Source of the DNA: UBA4064 sp050179135
Lineage (GTDB): Bacteria > Desulfobacterota > Desulfobacteria > Desulfobacterales > Desulfatirhabdiaceae
Direction: 5' to 3'
DNA: 7,078 nt
Assembly: GCA_050179135.1 (NCBI GenBank)
Contig: JBFXFK010000228.1
Coordinates: 1 to 7,078, forward strand
The position numbers were made by a program, and so were the translations under genes. The notes below the pieces were generated by a model, which had not been told where the DNA came from, did no database searches, and saw only the letters and a program-made list of their open reading frames with translations. Shown here piece after piece: positions 1 to 5,903 of the stretch. Each line of letters starts with the position of its first letter. The stretch's first letter is position 1.

Positions 1-38
1 ATGGCTCCTTTAAATCCCTGGTTTTACAAAACGGTCAT

Positions 39-287
39 CTATTGCAGAACCATCTTCCGGATATCTGAAACCTGGCTGGCCGATTCGATGGCCTCCAGAA
101 TTTCATCCAATCGGGTCACATCCGGAATTTTCTGGATCACATCCATCAACCCGGAAGACGCTGCCCCAAATTTCAGTTTCAGCCCCAGTTGGATGGCTTT
201 CAGGAGGCCCTGCCGCAGTCCTTCGAGCTTTCCTTCGAGCTTTCCTTCGAGCTTTCCTTCCTGTCTCAGTTTTTCTTCCAGTGTCAT
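39..287 (-). CDS. Candidate nested antitoxin RpnS, translated from inside rpn (same frame)
   Basis: An in-frame ATG at 287 is preceded by GGAGGG (plus positions 295-300) with a 7-nt spacer. This ribosome binding site is as good as that of the full gene. The product would be 82 residues: MTLEEKLRQEG, three KLEG units, then a helical tail ending KMVLQ. In E. coli Rpn genes the variable C-terminal domain is made separately as a small protein. It blocks the full-length nuclease and dimerises through a helix containing four-residue repeats of variable number. The internal site and the KLEG run match that arrangement. The second rpn copy has the same site with identical spacing. The start and its SD are seen in the sequence; antitoxin function is inferred by family analogy. 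Confidence 0.6.
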   Translation of the reverse strand: MTLEEKLRQEGKLEGKLEGKLEGLRQGLLKAIQLGLKLKFGAASSGLMDVIQKIPDVTRLDEILEAIESASQVSDIRKMVLQ

Positions 288-1013
288 GATCGTACCCTCC
301 ATATCCCGCGATAAACTCTGTTCCACAATCTGGCGAAGCTGGTCCCCTGTCATGTCCGGAACCGTTGACATAATGTAGCGCAACAGGGTTTCGATAACCT
401 GCATCCCGGTCTTTTTATCCTTCAATTCCTTCAAAATGTCAAAAAGGTGTTCATGGATATCCCGACGGTGAATATACTTGAACAGCAGCAACACCACCCG
501 CAACAGAACGACCCCTTTGATTTCATCGTCCGTGTAAGCCGACAAATCAACCAGGCAATATTCAAAATTGGGTATGTACCGCTGGAATATTGGATCAAAG
601 TCCATCAACTCAACAAACTCACCCCGCAGATTCAGTTTCTCCTGTCCGTGATAGATCAAAATGGGCAATATTGCCGGCAGGGGCATGCCTTTTTGACGGA
701 TATGAAGTGACCATATCCGCTGCATGTATCCGTATATCTGAAATGCGGCCTGACGGTCCGGATAGCTTTTGTGCTCAAACAGCAGATACGCAAATGCCTG
801 TCGATCCCCGGTTTGTACACTGTACAGGATGTCCGAAAAATATTCGGCCAATTCGGCCTGGATAAAGCTGTCTTTTTCGATTTTGAGTGTTTTCAGATCA
901 ATTTTTGTCAGCACATCCCGCGGCAGATAGTGCTTTAAAAAACTGGCTGCTGCTTCCTTGTTGCTCCAGATTTTCTTGAATAGCCGGTCATGCGGGTTGG
1001 ATATCGGGTTCAT
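39..1013 (-). CDS. rpn: Rpn family nuclease (recombination-promoting nuclease / PD-(D/E)XK 'transposase_31', YhgA-like), full-length toxin form
   Basis: This 324-residue protein belongs to the Rpn/YhgA-like family of PD-(D/E)XK DNA nucleases, which promote RecA-independent recombination and act as anti-phage toxins in E. coli. The N-terminus has the family signature HDRLFKKIW (residues 8-16). A plausible catalytic set follows: D61 in YFSDILY, E80 and K82 in LLFEHKS, and Q92. The C-terminal part is helical, has three KLEG repeats (about 254-265) and ends in KMVLQ. I chose the ATG at 1013 because GGAGG lies 6 nt upstream (1020-1024). An in-frame ATG at 1046 has no Shine-Dalgarno. Palindrome E1 begins about 78 bp upstream of the start. 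A near-identical truncated copy lies at 5897-6763, with roughly 97% residue identity over the shared part by eye. The older 'transposase' label for this family is probably a misnomer. Family assignment is secure; the biological role here is inferred. Confidence 0.93.
   Translation of the reverse strand: MNPISNPHDRLFKKIWSNKEAAASFLKHYLPRDVLTKIDLKTLKIEKDSFIQAELAEYFSDILYSVQTGDRQAFAYLLFEHKSYPDRQAAFQIYGYMQRIWSLHIRQKGMPLPAILPILIYHGQEKLNLRGEFVELMDFDPIFQRYIPNFEYCLVDLSAYTDDEIKGVVLLRVVLLLFKYIHRRDIHEHLFDILKELKDKKTGMQVIETLLRYIMSTVPDMTGDQLRQIVEQSLSRDMEGTIMTLEEKLRQEGKLEGKLEGKLEGLRQGLLKAIQLGLKLKFGAASSGLMDVIQKIPDVTRLDEILEAIESASQVSDIRKMVLQ
220..255 (-). repeat. 12-bp tandem repeat, 3 units, encoding (KLEG)3
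   Basis: Three exact units of ccttcgagcttt (plus strand) encode KLEG in the minus-strand rpn frame. The array sits just after the nested start, in the predicted dimerisation helix. The paralogous array at 6081-6152 has six units. Confidence 0.9.
295..300 (-). promoter_or_regulatory. Internal ribosome binding site for the nested rpn start
   Basis: On the minus strand GGAGGG lies within the codons for D-M-E-G (residues 237-240 of Rpn), 7 nt before the ATG at 287. The second rpn copy has the same SD at 6192-6197. Confidence 0.6.
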
Positions 1014-1090
1014 GATCTGCCTCCGGTGCAGATATCCGTGACTCATAGGGTTGAGACTGTTGTGTGATTCACTCGCAGGTGCAATATTTC

Positions 1091-1220
1091 GGCCATCGTA
1101 GCCCGGGCTTGCGGCTAGCGCCTTGAAAAGCAGCCATACACGGGGATAAAGCGGTAAATTCCGATTCCCCGGATTGGCAGTTTTTTAAGGCGCTAGCCGC
1201 AATCCCGGGCTACGATGGCC
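1091..1220. repeat. Palindromic element E1 (34-bp arms, REP/MITE-like)
   Basis: The left arm (1091-1124) and right arm (1187-1220) are inverted repeats matching at 33 of 34 positions, with a 62-nt centre. Pairing continues imperfectly into the centre: cagcc...cgggga on the left against the complement of tccccggattggcag on the right. The outer tip reads ggccatcgtagcccggg, followed by a module containing gcggctagcgcc. Together with flanking bases it fills the gap between the lipase/dockerin gene, whose stop is at 1239, and the intact rpn. It has no coding capacity and no clear target-site duplication. E2 belongs to the same family. Confidence 0.85.
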
Positions 1221-1238
1221 GGCTCAATCGAACGTGTT

Positions 1239-4200
1239 TTAAAAACCGGCAACCTGCTGCAAAACATAAATCACTTCGGCCATGCCGATTTTTCCATCCC
1301 CATCCACATCTGCAGCGGGATTAACGTTATCCGGCAGCATCCCGCTCAATACCTGAAGGCATAAAACCGCGTCGGCCAAGTCTGCGTTTCCGTCGCTGTT
1401 GACATCGCCCGTTGCTCCGACTCTTATAAAATTCGTCCTGGTTTCGATATCTGTTCCGCCGGCGCTTGAAATGGTAAGGGTTACCGTATAGGTTCCGGGC
1501 GAAGTATAGGCATGCACCGGGTTCTGGTCCGTACTCGTCTGACCGTCGCCAAAATCCCAGTTACATTGGGTAAGATATCCCGCCGAGAGATCACTGAACG
1601 CTACGGTGAGCGGCGGCGGGCCGGATTGAATATCGGATGTGAAAGCGGCATCCATATACGGGGCGGCGATTTCGACCCGGACAACGACGGGATCGCCAAG
1701 GGCTGGGGATACATTGATAAACCCCAGACCGGTTGCAAGGGCGGTTATAGTGCCGAAGCTGTTTACATAAAGGATATTGCCGTCACTGCTGATATAACCC
1801 GTTTCCGAATTCAATCTGCGCGTGCTGCCGTCCGAGTAGGTCCCGATAACCTCCAGATCGATCTGCTGCCCCGGTTCCAGGAACAGAGCAGTCGGGCTCA
1901 CATCCACTTTTTCCAGAACGGCGCTGTTGTTGACGGTAAGCGTCACGGATGCGGCATACAGATTTCCATCGACACCCTCACCCAACGCTGAAATCTCAAA
2001 ATTGCCATAGGCGTCCACCGGAACGGCAAATATCGCTGTGTAGAGAGGGTTGATGACCTCCACGGGGTCGGAACCGTTTGCCATGATCAGCAAATTCGTC
2101 AGGCTCAGGGTGCCTGTCAATGCGATTTCCACATTCACCTGGTCTCCCGGCAGAACCATTGTTCCATTGGTCGGTGTGGTGAACTGGATCTCTCCAAGGG
2201 GTACCAGAGTTTCGAAGGATGTGATGGTTTTGGGCTGCATGTTCAATAACGCCGGGGCCTGTTCGTTTAGAAGCACAGAGCTGTCCGGAAAGCCAGAAGC
2301 AAACACACCTTCATCAGGCCACTTGTTCAGCAGTTCATAAAAACGCTGATTGACTTCCGATGTAAATGACGCCATATGCCAGTGTGTCTCATCGTCCAAC
2401 TGTTCCCCGGTGAGGCCGCCCGTCTGACTGTCAAGACCAACGACATAATCGGACTGGATCTGGATATCAAATTCATTGAACCAGTTTTCGCATCCATAGT
2501 CCGGATTGATCAATTTCAGGATTTTTTCTGACGTTTTCAGCAATTTGCTGATCTTAGAAGCGTTTGATCCGGGCACATATGAAGAAAGGGATAACAATTC
2601 GCAGGCACTATCAATGGACCTGTTGCCCATAAACGCATGGGATGGAACTGAAACCTGATCAAGATTTTCGGCACTTCTATTCGATGTCAGATCCCTTATT
2701 GCGCCGTCGCAGACAGGATAATTTATAGATTTTGAAATCAGGCAAAGATAATCCTGTACAGTGATGAAACCTGAAGTTGAAAGACTTACAGGATAATATC
2801 CAGCGGTATCGATAATAAACTGTCCGATATCCGCGATGAAGGAACCACCATGGGGTGTATCGAGGGTAATCAGTTTATGCAGATACCCCTTGTTATATGT
2901 CAGAAAATCCTTGCTGTAATTTTGAACGACCAACCGCCCCCATTGCCCTCCCATGCTGTGTCCCAGATAGTCAACCTGTGAAACGGTAATTCCTTTGGAG
3001 CGAAGTTTCTTCAAGAAATCGTATATGTTTTCGCTGGTTTTCTTCGCCCCCTCGTTGACAGCTTTTGCATTCTCTGATTTACAGTTGTTAAACCCGATGT
3101 AATCCTCAATATTTTCCCCTGATCGGTCAGTAAACTTGTTCCAGAGATCATTGCGAAAATCTTTCATTTCGTCATCGGGTTCTGACCATAACCCATGAGA
3201 GATGATGATCGGGGTACGACGCAGGGTAATCGTTTTGTTGGGCACATTGGCGCACGGAGAATCTATTTTCAAGTTTACCCAGCGGAACAGTTTGTCTTCA
3301 TACCCGGGTATGGAGAAATCTCTTGGCGCACGGTAAACCGCAAAACCGACATATCGGCCATTACGGAGCTCCAACTGGATCGATACGGAAGAGCTCAAGG
3401 CTGCAGATCGATGTTCTTCAAGGCTCGAAACGCTTCCGTTCTGGGAGATATTTCCAGCCTCTTCACTGACAGTGACCGGGCACGGACTGTCCGCTGAAAT
3501 CCGGATCAGGAGGCGGCTTTCACCGTCAGCCGCGATAGTATCAGATTCAGTGCCACCGGAAATCAGTTCATCGCGTCTCGGGTATGGGAAGAAATTTGCA
3601 TAGAAGGAGTCCTGGGACTGGGGGTTGATCATCAGAACATCCAGAGTGGTTGCCATAGGCGTGATCTCATAGGAAACCTCATTACTTGCGCCCTTTACCC
3701 CGTCCACCGCCCACCATGTATATGTACCCGGCGGTTTATCCAAAGGGGCGGGGTAGTCGATCTCAAAGTGCCCGATGGCATCGATGGGCTGCTGCAGCGT
3801 AGCGTATTCCGTGCCATCCGGCTTTTTGAAATGCAGGGTGGCGGTGCTGTTGGGCGTAAAGCCCGTGCCCCACTGCACAAAAGTCGTGCCCGGAGGGCCG
3901 GACATGGGCTGCTGCGCAATAACCAAATTACCCAATGACCCGGACTGTCCTCCCCGAACGGCCCGGACATAGTAGTATTTGCTCTCACTCTTAGTGGTGT
4001 TGAAGTCGTAGCCGTAGTAGAAATGCATAATCCACACGCTGGCGGTAGCGTTCGCGAGGGTAGTAGACGACCAATAGTACGACGCGGCCGTATCCGGAAA
4101 ATACGTGGTATTGATTGTCGGATTATATCTGCTGTAATCCACGAGGCTTACCAGCTCTTTTAGAGTGGGCAACCGCCAGTCCGTGTATTCGGCAAGAGTT

Positions 4201-4394
4201 GAATTTTCGCAGTATGACAGCGCCTGCTCCCATGTCATGGTATTATCGGGCGTATCATGCTGCCACATCAGGCCGGTAGAGGTATCCGTAACCGTGCCGT
4301 TACCGTTGTTCACATACCCTGCCCACACCGGGCATGCAAAGAAAACCATGCACAATCCACACAGAATTCGGAACATTGAACGAAATCGTTGCAT
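1239..4394 (-). CDS. Exported multidomain protein: Lcl (DUF1566) – Ig-like – lipase-like alpha/beta hydrolase – Big2 – PKD – dockerin I
   Basis: This 1051-residue protein is probably secreted. A signal peptide ends near PVWA|G (residue 25). Residues 26-148 form an Lcl/DUF1566 C-type-lectin-like domain (GLMW, DWRLPTLKEL, YYWSSTT, YVRAVRGG). Ig-like beta modules cover about 156-245 and 250-395. The hydrolase spans about 395-690, with oxyanion-region HG (400-401), nucleophile elbow GHSMGG (S480) and TLDTPHGG (510-517). An SDYVVGLDS segment gives candidate acid D649 or D655, and catalytic His is H671 or H673. Next come an Ig-like module (733-821), Big2 (827-909), PKD (913-992, WDFGDG at 946-951) and a type I dockerin with two calcium loops (997-1008 and 1029-1040). 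The ATG at 4394 is preferred because AGGAGG (4400-4405) lies 5 nt upstream; the GTG at 4400 overlaps that SD. A structured leader precedes the gene. Substrate is unknown; a lipid or ester is inferred. Confidence 0.92.
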   Translation of the reverse strand: MQRFRSMFRILCGLCMVFFACPVWAGYVNNGNGTVTDTSTGLMWQHDTPDNTMTWEQALSYCENSTLAEYTDWRLPTLKELVSLVDYSRYNPTINTTYFPDTAASYYWSSTTLANATASVWIMHFYYGYDFNTTKSESKYYYVRAVRGGQSGSLGNLVIAQQPMSGPPGTTFVQWGTGFTPNSTATLHFKKPDGTEYATLQQPIDAIGHFEIDYPAPLDKPPGTYTWWAVDGVKGASNEVSYEITPMATTLDVLMINPQSQDSFYANFFPYPRRDELISGGTESDTIAADGESRLLIRISADSPCPVTVSEEAGNISQNGSVSSLEEHRSAALSSSVSIQLELRNGRYVGFAVYRAPRDFSIPGYEDKLFRWVNLKIDSPCANVPNKTITLRRTPIIISHGLWSEPDDEMKDFRNDLWNKFTDRSGENIEDYIGFNNCKSENAKAVNEGAKKTSENIYDFLKKLRSKGITVSQVDYLGHSMGGQWGRLVVQNYSKDFLTYNKGYLHKLITLDTPHGGSFIADIGQFIIDTAGYYPVSLSTSGFITVQDYLCLISKSINYPVCDGAIRDLTSNRSAENLDQVSVPSHAFMGNRSIDSACELLSLSSYVPGSNASKISKLLKTSEKILKLINPDYGCENWFNEFDIQIQSDYVVGLDSQTGGLTGEQLDDETHWHMASFTSEVNQRFYELLNKWPDEGVFASGFPDSSVLLNEQAPALLNMQPKTITSFETLVPLGEIQFTTPTNGTMVLPGDQVNVEIALTGTLSLTNLLIMANGSDPVEVINPLYTAIFAVPVDAYGNFEISALGEGVDGNLYAASVTLTVNNSAVLEKVDVSPTALFLEPGQQIDLEVIGTYSDGSTRRLNSETGYISSDGNILYVNSFGTITALATGLGFINVSPALGDPVVVRVEIAAPYMDAAFTSDIQSGPPPLTVAFSDLSAGYLTQCNWDFGDGQTSTDQNPVHAYTSPGTYTVTLTISSAGGTDIETRTNFIRVGATGDVNSDGNADLADAVLCLQVLSGMLPDNVNPAADVDGDGKIGMAEVIYVLQQVAGF
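3945..4088 (-). other. DGR variable-region-like segment in the N-terminal Lcl domain
   Basis: Codons from AASYYWSSTT to YVRAVRGGQ (roughly residues 103-150) match the C-type-lectin segment diversified in DGR targets of the DUF1566 family. The surface stretch TTC TAC TAC GGC TAC GAC TTC AAC ACC ACT consists only of NNY codons, as expected from adenine mutagenesis of AAY template codons. It shares the 19-mer gggtagtagacgaccaata (4058-4076) with the Lcl gene at 4903-5664. In most DGR targets this segment is C-terminal; here about 900 residues follow it. Current diversification is not shown. Confidence 0.5.
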
Positions 4395-4416
4395 GAACAC
4401 CTCCTACTCGTCAGTT

Positions 4417-4505
4417 GTCAGGGAGTTCCGGGTAGTCGCATCCTGACCTGCATGCGATTCATAATCGGTAGGTCAGGGTGCCGCGGCTTTTTGCGGCTCC
4501 CTGAC
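4417..4505 (-). promoter_or_regulatory. Candidate structured 5' leader RNA with alternative pairings
   Basis: Read on the minus strand, GTCAGGGAG (4505-4497) pairs perfectly with CTCCCTGAC (4425-4417), closing a multibranch fold 12 nt before the AGGAGG of the lipase/dockerin gene. Inside it are GCCGC/GCGGC (4497-4493 with 4484-4480, sharing base 4497 with the closing helix) and CCTGACCT/AGGTCAGG (4477-4470 with 4449-4442), the latter capped by CGATT-ATG-AATCG. In an exclusive alternative, the 5' GTCAGGG pairs with the nearby CCCTGAC (4478-4472), forming a long hairpin around GCCGC/GCGGC. That frees CTCC, which could pair with GGAG of the SD. I could not match it to c-di-GMP-I or another riboswitch consensus. 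The pairings are seen; a regulatory role is inferred. Confidence 0.45.
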
Positions 4506-4559
4506 AAATCCGATACGAAATTGTTCTGGCGGAAAAGGCGCAGAGTATTCTGAGCACGC

Positions 4560-4825
4560 TCATCGACTCGCCCTTAGGGGCGATGGATGATTCAGTCTCT
4601 TTTTACTGATTTGAAGCCATCCCTCACTCTGTTTGCACAATAAAACCGCCAGTTTGGTTGCCTGTTGAAATGAATTTAATTTTGCAAAAGCCTTTGTTTC
4701 CTTGGCATAAAACATCATCGTCTTGAGCATTTCATAATTCTGCACCAAGTGGAACAGTGGTTCTGTCTTGTCAGGAAATGAATTGGGGAGGAGGTATAAA
4801 TCGGCAGATGCTCGTATCGCGCCAT
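4560..4825 (-). pseudogene. avd: Degenerate avd-like four-helix-bundle gene (DGR accessory), internal deletion and frameshift
   Basis: From the ATG at 4825 one frame reads MARYEHLPIY, the typical N-terminus of DGR-associated Avd-like four-helix-bundle proteins. That frame then loses similarity. From about 4784 a different frame gives NSFPDK, YEMLKTMM, KETKAF, LNSFQQA and KQSEGWL, which resembles the C-terminal half of the same family, and runs to a TGA at 4560. The middle of the family (about 40-50 residues around the second helix) is missing, so the junction near 4784-4796 is a deletion plus frameshift. Upstream is only a weak GGA. The longer open frame 4560-4937 is partly an artefact: it starts inside the preceding gene. 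The position directly after a DUF1566 gene is that of avd in DGR cassettes. Family recognition is from memory of motifs, not a search. Confidence 0.65.
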
Positions 4826-4846
4826 TACATTCCGTTTTGTTTTCGC

Positions 4847-4862
4847 CGGGTATGGAAGCCCG
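4847..4862. repeat. Solo half-site of the E3-type palindrome
   Basis: cgggtatggaagcccg matches the E3 right arm (6817-6832) at 15 of 16 positions. It lies between the end of the Lcl gene and the avd relic. The rest of an element is not recognisable, so it may be a decayed copy or a recombination scar. Confidence 0.55.
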
Positions 4863-4902
4863 ACAGATTTTTCTCAAAGAATCAAATAACCCAAAACCCA
4901 AA

Positions 4903-5664
4903 TCATCGATTACTGTCCCCGCGAACCGCCCGAACATAGTTCATGTCCCAGATCTTATGCTCATGGTAACTGTTGCTGTAGTTGTTACCGCCGCTGGCGA
5001 AATGCACGCCCCAAGCGCAGCTCGTATCGTTTGCGCGGGTAGTAGACGACCAATAAAAGGACGCGACCGTGTTCGGAAAACAAGTGATATTGATGGCAAA
5101 CCCAGGAGATGGAATATCAAAGTTAACTATGGATCTCAGTTCCTTGAAGGTGGGAACCCGCCAGTCGGAATACCCGCCAAAATGCGCACTATTCAGGGCA
5201 TGGATGAAATATTCGGTGTCCGTGCGGTCTTCAGGGTTGGGATCTTGGGGGTCATTGTCCCAGTCTCCCCGACTGCCCGCCACGCCGCCGTTGGTGGCCG
5301 GGTTGCTGTCGTACCAGTAGTACCAGTTGTCCGCATCGTGAGGATTGTCATAGTTTGGGACCCCATCCTTATTGGTTTTCACTTCCCAGATCAATCCAGT
5401 GACATTGTCCCTCACCATCGCCCAGGATGTGGCGGAAACGGGCAGCCCGTTTCCGCTGCCATCCAGTTTGGTGTAAGACATCGGGTTGATGGTGTAGTTG
5501 GCGTCCTGGCCGTAGAGGGGCTGGCCGGGAGAGGGGCAGGTAATTACGTTGCCGACCACATCGTAGCATTTGGTCTGGCCGGTATCCGGAACAGGGGCAG
5601 AAAATAACGGAGCAGCCATCAACAGTACGAGCAGAAACAGAAATACGGTTTTCCATTCTTTCAT
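4903..5664 (-). CDS. Secreted Lcl/DUF1566 domain protein, probable DGR target
   Basis: This 253-residue exported protein has a lysine-containing N-terminus, a hydrophobic core and likely signal cleavage near LFSA|PVP (residue 23). The mature part has motifs typical of the DUF1566 (Lcl C-terminal) family: YGQDANYTINP, DNVTGLIWEVKT, NPHDADN, DWRVPTFKEL (167-176) and a C-terminal FYWSSTT...YVRAVRG block (203-249). The fold is expected to be C-type-lectin-like, used for surface binding; the ligand is unknown. The start ATG at 5664 has GGAGG at 5673-5677, 8 nt upstream. The C-terminal block ends four codons before the stop, where DGR variable regions usually lie. The gene is followed by an avd relic on the same strand. 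No transmembrane anchor is visible. Family assignment is strong; DGR-target status is inferred. Confidence 0.9.
   Translation of the reverse strand: MKEWKTVFLFLLVLLMAAPLFSAPVPDTGQTKCYDVVGNVITCPSPGQPLYGQDANYTINPMSYTKLDGSGNGLPVSATSWAMVRDNVTGLIWEVKTNKDGVPNYDNPHDADNWYYWYDSNPATNGGVAGSRGDWDNDPQDPNPEDRTDTEYFIHALNSAHFGGYSDWRVPTFKELRSIVNFDIPSPGFAINITCFPNTVASFYWSSTTRANDTSCAWGVHFASGGNNYSNSYHEHKIWDMNYVRAVRGDSNR
4918..5064 (-). other. Probable DGR variable region (VR) at the 3' end of the Lcl gene
   Basis: Residues 201-249 align without gaps, up to a small length difference, with 3945-4088. The frames WSSTT.AN.T, W..HF..G and YVRAVRG are conserved and the residues between them differ. Many differing codons end in C or T (CGC, GAT, AGC, TGC, GCC, AGC, GGT, AAC, TAC), consistent with AAY-template mutagenesis. 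The 19-mer at 5037-5055 is identical to 4058-4076. No matching template repeat is present in the window. Confidence 0.5.
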
Positions 5665-5753
5665 TGATTGTTCCTCCAGTGTTATTGGGTTATGCTCGGA
5701 TTTTCAAGGCCGCGGAATTGCTTACGGTTGAATGCTGACAAAATGTTCCGACC

Positions 5754-5903
5754 ATCGTAGCCCGGGATTGCGGCTAGCGCCTTAAAAAGCTGCCAATCCC
5801 GGGATGAGGCATTTATAGGTCGACTGTAACCGAAAAATTGTACAATAACTGAACCCGGGTATGGCGGTTCTTCAAGGCGCTAGCCGCAAACCCGGGTTAC
5901 GAT
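5754..5903. repeat. Palindromic element E2 (30-bp arms, same family as E1)
   Basis: The arms 5754-5783 and 5874-5903 are inverted repeats with two mismatches. Imperfect pairing continues inward (ctgccaatcccggg against cccgggtatggcgg). The outer tip atcgtagcccggg and the gcggctagcgcctt module are shared with E1. The right tip overlaps the end of the truncated rpn copy and supplies its TAA (5897-5899). E2 and about 90 bp of unremarkable sequence make up the gap before the Lcl gene. Confidence 0.85.

Noticed and set aside
1..378. Plus-strand 125-residue open frame, and similar plus-strand frames at 5949-6368 and 6344-6718
   Set aside because: They are antisense to rpn and rich in serine, proline and phenylalanine from the reversed KLEG repeats. 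They occur at the same relative place in both copies and have no ribosome binding site.
1091..1220. Insertion sequence or tRNA/rRNA gene in the intergenic palindromes
   Set aside because: There is no transposase frame, no cloverleaf and no target duplication; the elements are simple long inverted repeats.
4417..4505. c-di-GMP-I (GEMM) riboswitch
   Set aside because: CGCAAAAAGCC superficially resembles the GEMM core CGCAAAGCC, but the upstream CAAACC segment with its GNRA-capped helix and the downstream GGUAG/CGGGUU parts are absent.
4561..4585. Rho-independent terminator after the avd relic
   Set aside because: tcgccc-ttag-gggcga can form a 6-bp hairpin, but no T-run follows on either strand at the right distance.
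4560..4937. 125-residue minus-strand ORF as an intact gene
   Set aside because: Its start lies inside the preceding Lcl gene and its first ~50 residues come from the spacer and a palindrome scar. Only the C-terminal half resembles a protein family.
4768..5607. Long plus-strand open frame of 279 residues
   Set aside because: It is antisense to the well-supported Lcl gene. Its valine- and arginine-rich composition is typical of a shadow frame and it has no recognisable domain.
5680..5707. Sigma-70 promoter for the Lcl gene (TTGAAA with ATAACA)
   Set aside because: The -10 match is weak and transcription would begin at the Shine-Dalgarno itself, leaving no usable leader.
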